The notes beneath the pieces were generated by a model that was not told the DNA's origin, made no database searches, and saw only the letters and a list, made by a program, of their open reading frames with translations. Below are positions 10,801 through 19,500 of a DNA stretch of 64,000 nucleotides, one piece after another. Every line of letters starts with the position of its first letter. The stretch's first letter is position 1. The DNA lies in assembly GCA_017405595.1 (NCBI GenBank), contig JAFRAC010000001.1, forward strand, positions 1 to 64,000. Reading direction: 5' to 3'. A program made the translations under genes and the position numbers. Origin of the DNA: Thermoguttaceae bacterium (GTDB taxonomy: Bacteria > Planctomycetota > Planctomycetia > Pirellulales > Thermoguttaceae).

Positions 10801-12144
10801 GCCGTCTATGAGCATTACGGCGAATCGGTCGGAAACTTCAACGGCGAGACGATCGGAAAATCCGCGACCCGCGTTCTTTCCTCGATCACGATTCCGTGGG
10901 ACGACGCGCATAATAAGCCGGGCGACCAGGACGGCGTCCAGTATAACTTCTACGAGTATGTCGAAGAGGTTCCCCCGCCGCCGACGCCGACGATCCTGAT
11001 CAACCAGGACCGCGAAATTCCGCTCATGCTGCCGGGCCGCTACTACGGCGGCCGTACCGCCCCGTTCAACTATCTGCCCGACGGTGTGGCTCCCGCCCCG
11101 GTGGGTCCGCTGCGCTACGGCGGCGGCGGTGTTCCGACCGGAATGTACGCGTGGCACCTTTCGGTCATCAACGGCGGCTTTCCCCGTTCGATCGAGGGAT
11201 TCACCTCGGTTGCGGGATACCGCGGCCTGTATAAGCAGGACGGCTATGCGCTCGTTTCGTTCTCCGACGTCGATATGACCCGCGGCCAGTGGATCGTGAT
11301 GAAGTCGAACGGCGACCTTCAGCGCTATACGCTCGGCCCCGAGAACGCCATCGCGGTTTCCGGCGACTGGAACGGCGACGGATCCGACGAAATCGGTTTC
11401 TATGTCAACGGCAACTGGTACCTCGACCTGAACGGGAACGGCAAATGGGATGACGAGGATCTCTGGGCGGAACTCGGCGGCAAGGCGAAAGACCAGCCTG
11501 TGACCGGCGACTGGGACGGCGACGGGAAAACCGATATCGGTATCTTCGGCCCCCGCTGGTTCAGCGACGAACTGGCGGTCGAGCTCGAAGCCGGGCTTCC
11601 GGCCTCGAAGAACCCGAACACGTTCCAGAACGTTTCCCGCCCGAAGAATATGCCTCCGGAATACCAAGAGGTCAACGTCGAGGTGCGCGCGCTCCGTCAG
11701 TCGGAAACCGGCGATACCCGTGTCGATCTGATCGATCACGTCTTCGAATACGGCCATGAAGGGGATCGCGCGGTGACCGGCGACTGGAACGGCGACGGGA
11801 TCACGAAGATCGGCGTTTACAACAACGGAAAATGGCGTCTTGACGTGAACGGCGACGGTCTCTGGAACGACGGCGACATCGAAATTACCGGATTCGGCGG
11901 CAAGACGAGTATCCCGATTGTCGGCGACTTCAACGGCGACGGCATCGATGAGGTCGGCCTGTTCGAGGACGGCCGCTGGTCGATCGACACCAACGGCGAT
12001 CATAAGCCCGACAGAAGCTTCGAGTTCGGCCAGGCGGGAGATCAGCCGGTGGTCGGCGACTGGAACGGCGACGGAACCGACGAGTTCTCGGTCTATCGCC
12101 CTGAGAGCGACCAGACTCTCGAAACCATTTCGACCGACATCTGA
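7807..12144 (+). CDS. Giant surface protein: LEPR-XLL-like motif, SdrD-type repeats, FG-GAP repeats
   Basis: A 1445-residue extracellular protein starting at GTG (7807). The N-terminus MSFFDFLRRGRK lacks a classical signal peptide; VEELERRELLS (residues 58-68) matches the planctomycete LEPR-XLL-type sorting or export motif found near the start of many giant proteins. Residues about 70-285 are a cohesin- or beta-sandwich-like segment. Six SdrD_B/Cna-B-like beta-sandwich repeats follow, each beginning (S/A)GYVY(E/Q)D, at about residues 290, 420, 550, 680, 813 and 940 (spacing 127-133). After a Pro-rich linker (EEVPPPPTPT, about 1055) come at least five FG-GAP/VCBS-like calcium-binding repeats of the type VTGDWNGDGxxxIG (about 1182-1435). 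A structural or adhesive role at the cell surface is likely from the domain types; the ligand is unknown. A strong terminator follows. Confidence 0.88.
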   Translation: MSFFDFLRRGRKHESVLAVVPEPDPEALTLGTGSSHFAEKRFLRRKASPADMQRRCRVEELERRELLSVNSTLILGGAILEQNDDVAMGDRFYLSWVTDVADTSVAMQEVTFELGYGDGGTYAFFDTTAAEPNGGNYDTGHDPFVVSPLSDIKSGDFDYYFTYEDGHTDKIGDGATSLTLQFHNNVFTAGKKLVFEVDVDFCNTVDGKTFFTKSNFEGIEMEYAGVNFSAAFTSDQYLPVDTTLYYKDVYVIDGRLDIVEDISDNPFTDGGLNTTGVMETIPLTPKPVDISGYVYADVVWDCYFVEADGDYPLADVELTLYVMDDSGSFVPYTENGSPMTTHTDANGYYEFTGLLPGTYQVVCESDIYYGQVYGEDVYYYDKCARAQNNPVSPNPLVLTTEYLVGGSSSVQNNFGKVLWGTIAGNVYEDRNLDGVYDTGDIGIAGVSVELYKLVNGTYVLDRTTKTAADGSYYFLGLQRNTTYALHETQPGGYYDAENTAGYVLTPSDVRGAVVKDTAFTADNRVIENITINPFEHGIENNFGEVKLFSVSGYVYEDLDYSKALSSADARIANVTIELYEQAGGTMTLLATTKTDSQGYYEFTDLDLAKVYYIHEVQPSSYLNAANNIGTISGSTYGSLETLSAYSDDSRLFKIDLSVRAGYGWNESGINYNFGENRVNISGYVYEDRDSSDNFSVGDKPIGQTRVELYKKVGAQMVYMDSTYTNASGYYEFKNLDIDGEYYIHEVQPDGYVNKTNTVGSFDDQTLGSIVSMTDYGDDVRVFDVNLDAADKSAWEPGEKGVNYNFGETILGSISGYVYQDRNDSGVKDAKDAPIAGVTIELYKWNGADYEYVTSTKTDSDGFYLFDDLDINEEYAVHEVQPSEYENRSNNIGYINGIQTGTLVTDSSKEDDNRIFEEIALSWEGNTGVQYNFGEIKYGSISGYVYDVTSGQDPISGVTITLHLEDGTTRTQLTDAAGYYYFGGLTVNRTYTVTEEDLSAVYEHYGESVGNFNGETIGKSATRVLSSITIPWDDAHNKPGDQDGVQYNFYEYVEEVPPPPTPTILINQDREIPLMLPGRYYGGRTAPFNYLPDGVAPAPVGPLRYGGGGVPTGMYAWHLSVINGGFPRSIEGFTSVAGYRGLYKQDGYALVSFSDVDMTRGQWIVMKSNGDLQRYTLGPENAIAVSGDWNGDGSDEIGFYVNGNWYLDLNGNGKWDDEDLWAELGGKAKDQPVTGDWDGDGKTDIGIFGPRWFSDELAVELEAGLPASKNPNTFQNVSRPKNMPPEYQEVNVEVRALRQSETGDTRVDLIDHVFEYGHEGDRAVTGDWNGDGITKIGVYNNGKWRLDVNGDGLWNDGDIEITGFGGKTSIPIVGDFNGDGIDEVGLFEDGRWSIDTNGDHKPDRSFEFGQAGDQPVVGDWNGDGTDEFSVYRPESDQTLETISTDI

Positions 12145-12184
12145 CATGCGGTTTTCCCCGGATCGGGGAGTTCGAAGCAGGAAG

Positions 12185-12221
12185 AAACGCGGGGTTTGCC
12201 GAAAAGCGGCCCCGCGTTTTT
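12185..12221 (+). terminator. Rho-independent terminator after the giant surface protein gene
   Basis: A perfect 10-bp stem (AAACGCGGGG at 12185-12194 with CCCCGCGTTT at 12210-12219) is followed by a T-run, 41 bases after the stop codon of the gene ending at 12144. Confidence 0.85.
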
Positions 12222-12372
12222 CCGTTTTAGGGCGGCAAAGGGAGCTTTCCGCTTTCTTCGGCCGAAAGGCTTCTTCCCCCTCCCATCCGTCAAAACTGGT
12301 AAAATGGACTTGAAGGTAGCGATTATTCCGCTTTTCTGAAATAGACTCCTTTTAATTTGGTTGAGAAGTTAT

Positions 12373-12378
12373 TATAAT
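12373..12378 (+). promoter_or_regulatory. Possible -10 element upstream of the charged-protein gene
   Basis: TATAAT on the plus strand, inside an AT-rich patch (12340-12380) in the 418-base spacer between 12144 and 12563. No convincing -35 is visible. If used, the leader would be about 175 bases long and would cross a GC-rich block (12430-12480). Confidence 0.35.
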
Positions 12379-12562
12379 AGACCCGGAAGCGATTGTACCG
12401 TTAATTTTGAGCCCCTTTTTTCTTCCGGTGCCCCAAGGGGCCGCCGCGGGCGGGCCGGCGTGCCGTTCCCGCCGCGAACCGTCGAAAAAAGGGAAAAGCC
12501 CAAAGAGACTGCGTCCCGAACGCGGATGCAAAAGAAGGTTGAAAGTCTGGATTTAAGCAAGA

Positions 12563-14293
12563 ATGGTGAATAAGAACAAAGAACATTGGGGAAACCTGAT
12601 CTCATCGCTTGAAGAGGAGCCGGATCTCCTGTACGAGGAAGAAACAAAGCCCGAATCTCCCCGGTCCGAGGGTACGCTTCCGGCCGAGGGAGGGGCTCAG
12701 GACGAACCCAAAGCGGCTTCCGCCGATTCGAATCCTCCCAAGGCGAAGGCCGAAAAGCCTTCGAAGGTGAAAAGCGGCGCGAAGAAGCGCGCCGCCCGTC
12801 CCGCTTCCCCGCGGGGGCGCGCCGTAAAGAAAGAGAAAGACCTGACGATTGAAAAGTCGCTCCTCGATTCGCTTGAAGCGAGTGATTCTCCGGTCGATTT
12901 GACGGTCGGCGCCGATGCGAAGAAAGAAAAGAAATCGCGCCGGGCCAAAAAGTCGGAAAAAGAGATTGCCGAAAAGGTGATCGCCGCCGAAGAGAAGAAA
13001 GCCCGCGCGAAACAGAAGAAGATCGCCGACGCCATTGTCGAGAAGGCGGAAGAGCCGTTCCGCGAAATCGCCAGCCAGATCGAGGGGCGGATCGCCGAAC
13101 TGGCCGAAGAGGAAACCGGCAAAAAACCGGCGAAAAAATCGCGGAAAGCCGCCGGCCGCAAAAAGGGTGCGGAACCCGCGGCCGAAGAGCCTCTTCCGGC
13201 TGCCGGAACCGCCGGGGCCGAACCGGCCCAATCCGATGCCGACGATTTCTCGTGGGATTTCGAAGAGACGCTCGAAGTTTCGTGGGGGCATGTTCCTGTT
13301 CCCCTGAACGCCTCTGCCGCCGAACCGGCCGAACCCGAATCTTCCGAGTCCGAACCGGCCGAAACGTCCGCTTCGGCCGCGCCGAAAAAGAAAGAGAAGG
13401 CGGCGGCCGGCGACCGGGAAAAGAAACTCTCTCTCGAAGAGGCGCAGAAAAAATTCTCTTCGGTTTTTGCCGAACCCGAGGAATCTCCTCTCCAAGACGC
13501 GGAGCCTTCCCGCAAACCCGCCCCTTCGATCGAAGACAACGATTTCTGGGGGATCCCCGACGAGCCGGAACTGGAGTTCGCCGGCGCGAGGCCGAAGAGC
13601 GCTCCGAAACCGAAAGCCGAGCCGAAACCTGAGCCGAAAGCCGAATCAAAACCGGAACCGAAAGCCGAACGGAGGCCGGAACCGAAACCGGCGCGCGAAC
13701 GCGGTTCCGTTTCGGAGCCTCCGAAGGGGGCAAGGCGTCCCGAAAAAGCTCCTTCCGCGCCCGAGAAGCGGCGCGAGGCGCCGCAGCGCGAAGTTTCTCC
13801 CGCCGCGGAAGAGTTTTCTGATTCCCGGTCTCACTCCCGGCGCGAATCCCGTTATGCCGAACAGGAGAGAGACTTTCCGGAACCGTGCGGCGGCGGGCGC
13901 CGCGGCCGCCGGGACCGCGATTTTGCGCCCCGGTACGAAGATGACGAATTCATTCCGCTTCCCGAAACGGCCGAAGATTTCCGCCGTACGAAATTCGATC
14001 CGCCGCGGCGCGAAAGCGAATATGCCCAGCGGTACGCCGATGACGAACCTCCCCGTCCCGAGAGGGGCGCCGGCCGGCGCCGCCGCGAAAGAGAGTTTTC
14101 CGAAGAGCGGGAAAGCGGTTTTTCCGGGAAACAGGAAAGAGAGATTTCCGAACGTCCGGCCCGGACAGCACCGCGCGAAGGGGAACGCGCCTTTCCGACC
14201 TGGCAAGACGCCATCGGCGATGTGGTACGGGGGAATATCAATCGCCACGGCAATACCTCGAAAGGGGGAGGGGGTGATCGCCAGCGGCGATAG
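12563..14293 (+). CDS. Highly charged, disordered hypothetical protein
   Basis: A 576-residue protein dominated by Lys, Glu, Arg, Ala and Pro with almost no hydrophobic core, so largely disordered. It has a Lys/Ala-rich first half (blocks such as KKEKKSRRAKKSEKEI and EEKKARAKQKKI), a stretch of PKPE-type repeats (about 345-380) and an Arg-rich second half with many RR and RD/RE pairs. Two short regions look constrained: the N-terminus MVNKNKEHWGNLISSL and the C-terminus FPTWQDAIGDVVRGNINRHGN, whose W..AI..(I/V)V..N(I/L) pattern recurs at the end of charged proteins in Planctomycetes as far as I recall. A nucleic-acid or ribonucleoprotein role is only a guess. The opposite strand is also open but shows no start region or domain. 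The VWA gene starts 27 bases downstream. Confidence 0.7.
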   Translation: MVNKNKEHWGNLISSLEEEPDLLYEEETKPESPRSEGTLPAEGGAQDEPKAASADSNPPKAKAEKPSKVKSGAKKRAARPASPRGRAVKKEKDLTIEKSLLDSLEASDSPVDLTVGADAKKEKKSRRAKKSEKEIAEKVIAAEEKKARAKQKKIADAIVEKAEEPFREIASQIEGRIAELAEEETGKKPAKKSRKAAGRKKGAEPAAEEPLPAAGTAGAEPAQSDADDFSWDFEETLEVSWGHVPVPLNASAAEPAEPESSESEPAETSASAAPKKKEKAAAGDREKKLSLEEAQKKFSSVFAEPEESPLQDAEPSRKPAPSIEDNDFWGIPDEPELEFAGARPKSAPKPKAEPKPEPKAESKPEPKAERRPEPKPARERGSVSEPPKGARRPEKAPSAPEKRREAPQREVSPAAEEFSDSRSHSRRESRYAEQERDFPEPCGGGRRGRRDRDFAPRYEDDEFIPLPETAEDFRRTKFDPPRRESEYAQRYADDEPPRPERGAGRRRREREFSEERESGFSGKQEREISERPARTAPREGERAFPTWQDAIGDVVRGNINRHGNTSKGGGGDRQRR

Positions 14294-14320
14294 AGCGCCC
14301 CGTCTTTCGGGTCTGTGTGA

Positions 14321-16570
14321 ATGGAATCACTCGTCTTTCATCCGGTATTTTCGAGCCTGACCGCCGCGGTTCTCCTTTGGGCCGCCGCCGCGGCCGCCTC
14401 GTTTTGGCTGATGCGCCGCTGCGCCCTTTTTACGGCAGGGCAGCGGCGCATTCTTTTTTTGTTCCGGCTCGTTTTTCTGGCGGTCTTTGCCCTGCTTCTT
14501 CTGCGTCCCTGTACGGTACGCGAGGTCGAGCGCCGGCTTCCCGCGGCCGCCGCGGTTCTTCTCGACGATTCGATGAGCATGTCGATTTCGGATTACCGCC
14601 AGGGACGCCGTTACGAGGCGGCGCTTTCCCTTTTGCGGGAAGGGCGGAATGCGGAACCGGATCTGTTCCGCTTCTTTCGGTTCGACGGCGAACTTTCTCC
14701 CCTGGAAGCCGGGGACGAGCTGCCCGCCGAACCGGCCGGAGAAGCGACGGCGCTGGGCAGCGCCCTCGGCGGAGTTCTCGACCGCTATTCGGGACAGCGG
14801 CTGATCGGCGTTCTCGTTCTTTCGGACGGCGCCCAGCGCGCGCCCGGCGCGGTCCTGCCGCAGGAAGCGGCGCTCCGTTACCGCGATGCCGGTGTGCCGA
14901 TCTACACCGCCTGTGTCGGTGTTTCGGAAGGGGGAAGCCTGCGCGACGCGTCGGTGGAAGATCTGGCCGTGCCCCGGCGGGTCTATGCGGGGAACGAAGC
15001 TGCGGTCAGCGGCTTTCTCCGTGTTTCGGGATACAAAGGGGTTCCGATACCCCTCCTCTTTTCGGTGGAAGGGGAAGAGGCCGGGTGGCGCGAAATCACC
15101 CCGGCTTCCGATGACGAGAGAATCCCCTTCCTGTTCAGCTATCCATGCGGCGAACCGGGACAAAAGCGTATTACCGTCTCGATACCCGAAATGCCCGGCG
15201 AAATCACGCCGGCCAATAACAGTGCCGACGCGTACCTGCTCGGAATGGAAGGGAATCTGCGCGTTCTCTTTTTAGAGGGCGCCCGGCGGTTCGAGGACAA
15301 GTTTATCCGCATGGCGCTCGACTCCAAACAGGAGATCACCGTCGATTACGTCCGTGTTCCGGACGAGGCGATCGATACTGATACACATCGGTACAGCGCC
15401 GTGATCATCGGCGATCTCGACCCGGCGCTTCTCCGGCCCGAGACGCTCAGGAAGGTCAGGGAGCTGGCCGAAGGGGGCGCGGGCCTGATCTTTCTTCCGG
15501 GAACCGAGTCGATCGCCGCCGCAAAACTTGCCGGCACGCCTTTGGCGCCGATGATTCCCGTCATCTTTCCCGACGGCCAAACCCGTCAGAGCCGGCCGGA
15601 GGACGGGCTTGCCGCATCGCTCGAGGAAGCGCTTCGCGGCGGGGGCGAGGTGCGCGGTTTTGCCGACCGGCCGTTTAAGGTGCGGCCCGCCGAAACGGCG
15701 CGGGCGCACTATCTGACCAATCTGGCGTCGAGCGGGGAAGAGTCCGCGAAAATCTGGAATGAGCTCCCCCCTCTGGAATCGGTTCTCAGCCTGGAGCAGA
15801 TCGGCACCGGATCGGCCGAATCGAAAATCCGGGAAGGGAGTGAAGTGCTGCTCGAAGGGTGCGGCGACGGCGGCAGCCGGCTGCCGGTCCTGATTGCCGG
15901 CAGCACCGGGGCAGGCCGTTCGGTACTCCTGCTGAGCGATACAACATGGCGCTGGGCCATGAGTCCGGCACGGCCGGCGTTCGAGAATTTCTGGCGTCAG
16001 CTGGTGCTGTGGGCCGCCAAACAAGACGCTCCGGCGCCCGGCGATCTCGATCCGTCGGTTGAACCCGATGTGCTGCTTTGCGGCGATCCGGCGCGTCTCA
16101 GATCCGTCTATACGCCGTTTCAGCCCGAACGGCGCGGCGGTGTTGAGCTGACCGCCCTGGTCGAGAAACCTGACGGAACCCGCGAGACGGTCGGTCTGGA
16201 CGAGACGGGGAGCGGCCGGTTTGCCGGAACCGGCCAGGCCGGGGAATACCGGTTTTGTGTTACCGCTTCTGAGAACGGCCGAAAAACCGAAGAAACACGC
16301 CGTTTCCTTGTGAAGGAGAATTGCCGGGAGCTGGCCTTTCCGGCCGCGGCCGAGGGGGTCATGCGCAGCCTTGCCGAAATGACGGGCGGCGAAAGCCTTC
16401 CGCCCGAATCGGCGGCCGCCTTCTACGAAAAGATGCGCGAAAAAGGGAAGACGATCATCGACCGCACGCGCGAGATGACGCCCCTTGCCGAAAACTGGGG
16501 CATTTTCTTCTGCGGGGTGGCGCTGCTGACGGGGGAATGGCTCCTGCGGCGGCGATGGGGCCGGTTCTAG
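14321..16570 (+). CDS. VWA-domain membrane protein (BatA-like, glutamine amidotransferase-like fold)
   Basis: A 749-residue protein with two N-terminal membrane helices (about 12-32 and 45-65) and one at the C-terminus (about 725-742, WGIFFCGVALLTGEWLL), the arrangement of planctomycete BatA/BatB-like proteins. The von Willebrand A domain begins at about residue 78; its metal-binding motif is DDSMSMS, fitting DxSxS. The middle (VLFLEGARRFEDKFIRMALD and following, about 310-440) resembles the class I amidotransferase-like segment of such proteins (VIIGDLDP, GLIFLPG). Most of the protein would face the periplasm. Relatives usually sit with MoxR ATPases, but none is in this window. Its stop codon overlaps that of the convergent giant gene in the palindrome CTAG. 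Confidence 0.75.
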   Translation: MESLVFHPVFSSLTAAVLLWAAAAAASFWLMRRCALFTAGQRRILFLFRLVFLAVFALLLLRPCTVREVERRLPAAAAVLLDDSMSMSISDYRQGRRYEAALSLLREGRNAEPDLFRFFRFDGELSPLEAGDELPAEPAGEATALGSALGGVLDRYSGQRLIGVLVLSDGAQRAPGAVLPQEAALRYRDAGVPIYTACVGVSEGGSLRDASVEDLAVPRRVYAGNEAAVSGFLRVSGYKGVPIPLLFSVEGEEAGWREITPASDDERIPFLFSYPCGEPGQKRITVSIPEMPGEITPANNSADAYLLGMEGNLRVLFLEGARRFEDKFIRMALDSKQEITVDYVRVPDEAIDTDTHRYSAVIIGDLDPALLRPETLRKVRELAEGGAGLIFLPGTESIAAAKLAGTPLAPMIPVIFPDGQTRQSRPEDGLAASLEEALRGGGEVRGFADRPFKVRPAETARAHYLTNLASSGEESAKIWNELPPLESVLSLEQIGTGSAESKIREGSEVLLEGCGDGGSRLPVLIAGSTGAGRSVLLLSDTTWRWAMSPARPAFENFWRQLVLWAAKQDAPAPGDLDPSVEPDVLLCGDPARLRSVYTPFQPERRGGVELTALVEKPDGTRETVGLDETGSGRFAGTGQAGEYRFCVTASENGRKTEETRRFLVKENCRELAFPAAAEGVMRSLAEMTGGESLPPESAAAFYEKMREKGKTIIDRTREMTPLAENWGIFFCGVALLTGEWLLRRRWGRF

Positions 16571-19500
16571 CGGTCCGCCGGCGGGAGCGGTTCATCGGAA
16601 CCGTTCCGGGACCCGGACGGCTGCGGCGATTCTCCCTCGACCGGTTCCGTTCCTTCCTCCCGGACGGCGGCTTTTTCTTCTGCGGCCGCCGCCGGCGTGT
16701 CCGCTGCCGTTCCGCCGCCGGCTGTTTCAGTTGTTTCGGCGGTGTCGGAACGGTTCGTGCCGGAGCCCTCCTCTGTTTCGGCCGGCTCTTCCGTCTCTTT
16801 CTTCCCGCCGTTCTGCGGCGATCCGGCATTTTCGGCGGAGGGATTCTCTTCTCTTTCTTCTCCTTCTGAACGGCCGGTTTCCTCTTTTTCCGTTTCCGGG
16901 GCCTTCTCTTTTTCAGAGCCGGGGGTCTTTTTCGGGGGCGGAGTCTTTTTGCACGGCGCTTTTTTCCACGCACCTTTCAGAATGAGGGCCGCGAAGAGGA
17001 TCGCCAAAATCTGGAGACCGATTCGGAACGTCGCCCGCGAGAGGGACGGCGAGGCCGGGGTAAGGAGGAGAAGATCGGTATAGCGGTCGGCCAGACCGAA
17101 CAGGAGATAATCTTCCGCGGAATCGGCGTTTCGGGTATCGGCGGTTTCCGTCGCGGCGGGCGGTTCGGTTCTTTCTTTTTCTTCCGGCGGCAGATCGGAG
17201 GGGCCAGTCTCCGAAACGCGGTTTTCCGTGTCGTCGCCGGACGGGCCAAGCTGGGCCAGAATTTCTTCCCAGCGCGATTGAAGACGTGCAAATTCTTCGC
17301 GCCCCTCGGAAAGAGGGGGCCGGTTCGCTTGCGGCTCCTCGGTTTGGCGCGCGAAGGCGTTCCGTTCCGGTTCGGTGATCTTTGCCGCTTTCCGCGCAAA
17401 GCTGTCGCGTGTGCGTGTGTAGAGCGGGGTCCAGATTTCAAGCCAGCGGGCGAGCCTTTCGCGGGAGTCGGTTCGTTTCAAATCGCCGGTATCGAGACGG
17501 TCGAGCAGATGTTCAAGCCGCAGCAGATTGAGCCGGGAACGGATTCCTTCGGCCCGGTCCGAAGCGACCGGCCGTTTCCACGGTCCGGTTTCGGGAAGAG
17601 GAACGGAATCGCGTGTGCCGGGGAATGTTTCGCGGATTTGGGCCACCGGGATTTCCGTTTCGGCGCCGCGGCTGACATAGTAGGGGATATGCCGGGTTTC
17701 GTGATCGAAATGGATCGTCCAAAGTTCCGGGGAAGGTTCGGTGTTTGCGGGGCGCGGCGAGGTCAGCCGGTGTGCGGTATAAAGACGCTGTCCCGCCCGA
17801 AACGACTGAAAGGCGAGAGGGCGCGCCTCAAAAGTGAGGGTGAGCCGCACCGAGGGAGTTTCCGGGTAGAGTTCAATACGAAACAGGTTTTCCTCTTCGG
17901 TCGGTGCGATCAGAAGCGGAATCCCGTCGGCTTCGGCGGAAAGAATCCGCTGATTGGCCGGAACACGGATTTCGCACGCCGGTTCGGTGCCGAGACGCAG
18001 ATCACAGACGGTTCGGCCCCAGTAGGAATCGTCGCTGCGCAGAAAGTATTCCGTTTCGCACCATATCTGTTCGGTCGACGCGCTTTGGTCGGGAATCAGC
18101 GCCGTATAGGGACCCGGGTGAACCGGTTTATAGGCCTGGAACGCGTCGAACTGCAGGCCGGACGCATCGCCGACCTCGCTCGGAAACGTACCGGTCGATC
18201 CGATCGGAATGAGGCTGTCCGACTGTTTCCGGGGTTCGTCAAGGGCGAGACCGCCTTTGCACTTTTCGAGATTTTGAGGCTGCCATACAAGCGTGTATCC
18301 TTTGATTCGGGCCGGCAGAAAGACGCGCACCTGTTTGTCCCGGGCCGCGGGGGGATCGAATTTCGGCAGACGCGGAAAGCTCCGCTGAACCGGCGCCCGC
18401 AGATGAATCTTGAGATTCCCCTGAAACGGTTCCGGTGCGGTGAGGGTCAGACGGCGCGAGCCGTCGGGAAACCGGTCAATCGCCGCCGTCAGGTTCTCCG
18501 GTTCGACCTGAAGGGTGTCGGCGCGGATCGAGTCGTCGATCCGGAATTCAAGGCGGGAGACCTCGCCGTCGCTGATCCGAAAGAGGGTATCGGCGCGGAG
18601 TTCCCACACATTGTCGAACATCCCGCCGAGGGGATAGTAGTAAAGGTTGCACTGAAAGTCGATTTGAGGGCGGTTCGGCAGAACCGAGATTTCGGGGGGG
18701 GCCAGCGAGGCCGCGGCGGCGGGGATTCCCCACCGTTTTCCGCCCTGCCCGGCGGGAAGTACGGTCCAGTCGCCGGGGGGGGTGAAGTGTGTGTAGACGT
18801 CGTCGGAATGCTGAAAGTTCAGTTCGGCATCGGAAGCGGGGATGTCGAGTATGCCGATCAGCGGGACCTGGCCGGCGGCCGGCGTGCGCAGACTGAGATT
18901 GATTTGATATTCCCCGTTCAGCGCTCTTTCGAAGAGGAAATAGACGATGGTCCCCTCGCCGCTGCGCTGAAACGGGATATTCTTCCCCTGCATGTCGGAG
19001 ACCGAAGCCGAATCGATGGCGTAAAGTTCCGGCACGCGCAGGGTAAGCTGCCAGAGCGGCCCGCGGGTTTCGATGCGTGCCTGATACGTAATACCGGTCT
19101 CGCGCGGGCCAAACCGGTACGTGCCCGATTCGGAGAGGACCGGTTCCGGCATGGGAGGGGCGAGCGGGATGCTTTTTTGAATGGTGTCCGCCTCCGAAAG
19201 ATCGTATTCCGAAGGATGATACCCATCGGGCATTTGAAGCCGGTTCGACAGGACGGAAGCCCCTGCGATCCGGATCATCGGCAGCGGAAGATCTCCGACA
19301 CCGCCGAAATCGACCGGTTCGAAATCGGCGTGTAAAGTCAGTTCTCCCGAGACCGGCTCGCGCAGCGCGATCGAAACCGTCTCGGCGCGGTCGGGGCGCG
19401 GCGCGGGGATCAGGTCGGCGCCGTCGGCGGTACAGTTCAAAAGCCGGTAACGCGGGTCGATTTGAAGGGCGATTTCGCTGATTCTGCCGGTCACCCGAAG

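Noticed and set aside
7825..12147. A 1440-codon open frame antisense to the giant surface protein gene
   Set aside because: High GC and strong codon bias keep the opposite strand open; no domains, signal peptide or ribosome-binding site, whereas the plus-strand protein has clear repeats.
12372..13733. A 453-codon minus-strand frame opposite the charged protein
   Set aside because: Its Arg/Ser/Pro-rich translation looks like a complement artefact and it starts inside the coding region without signals.
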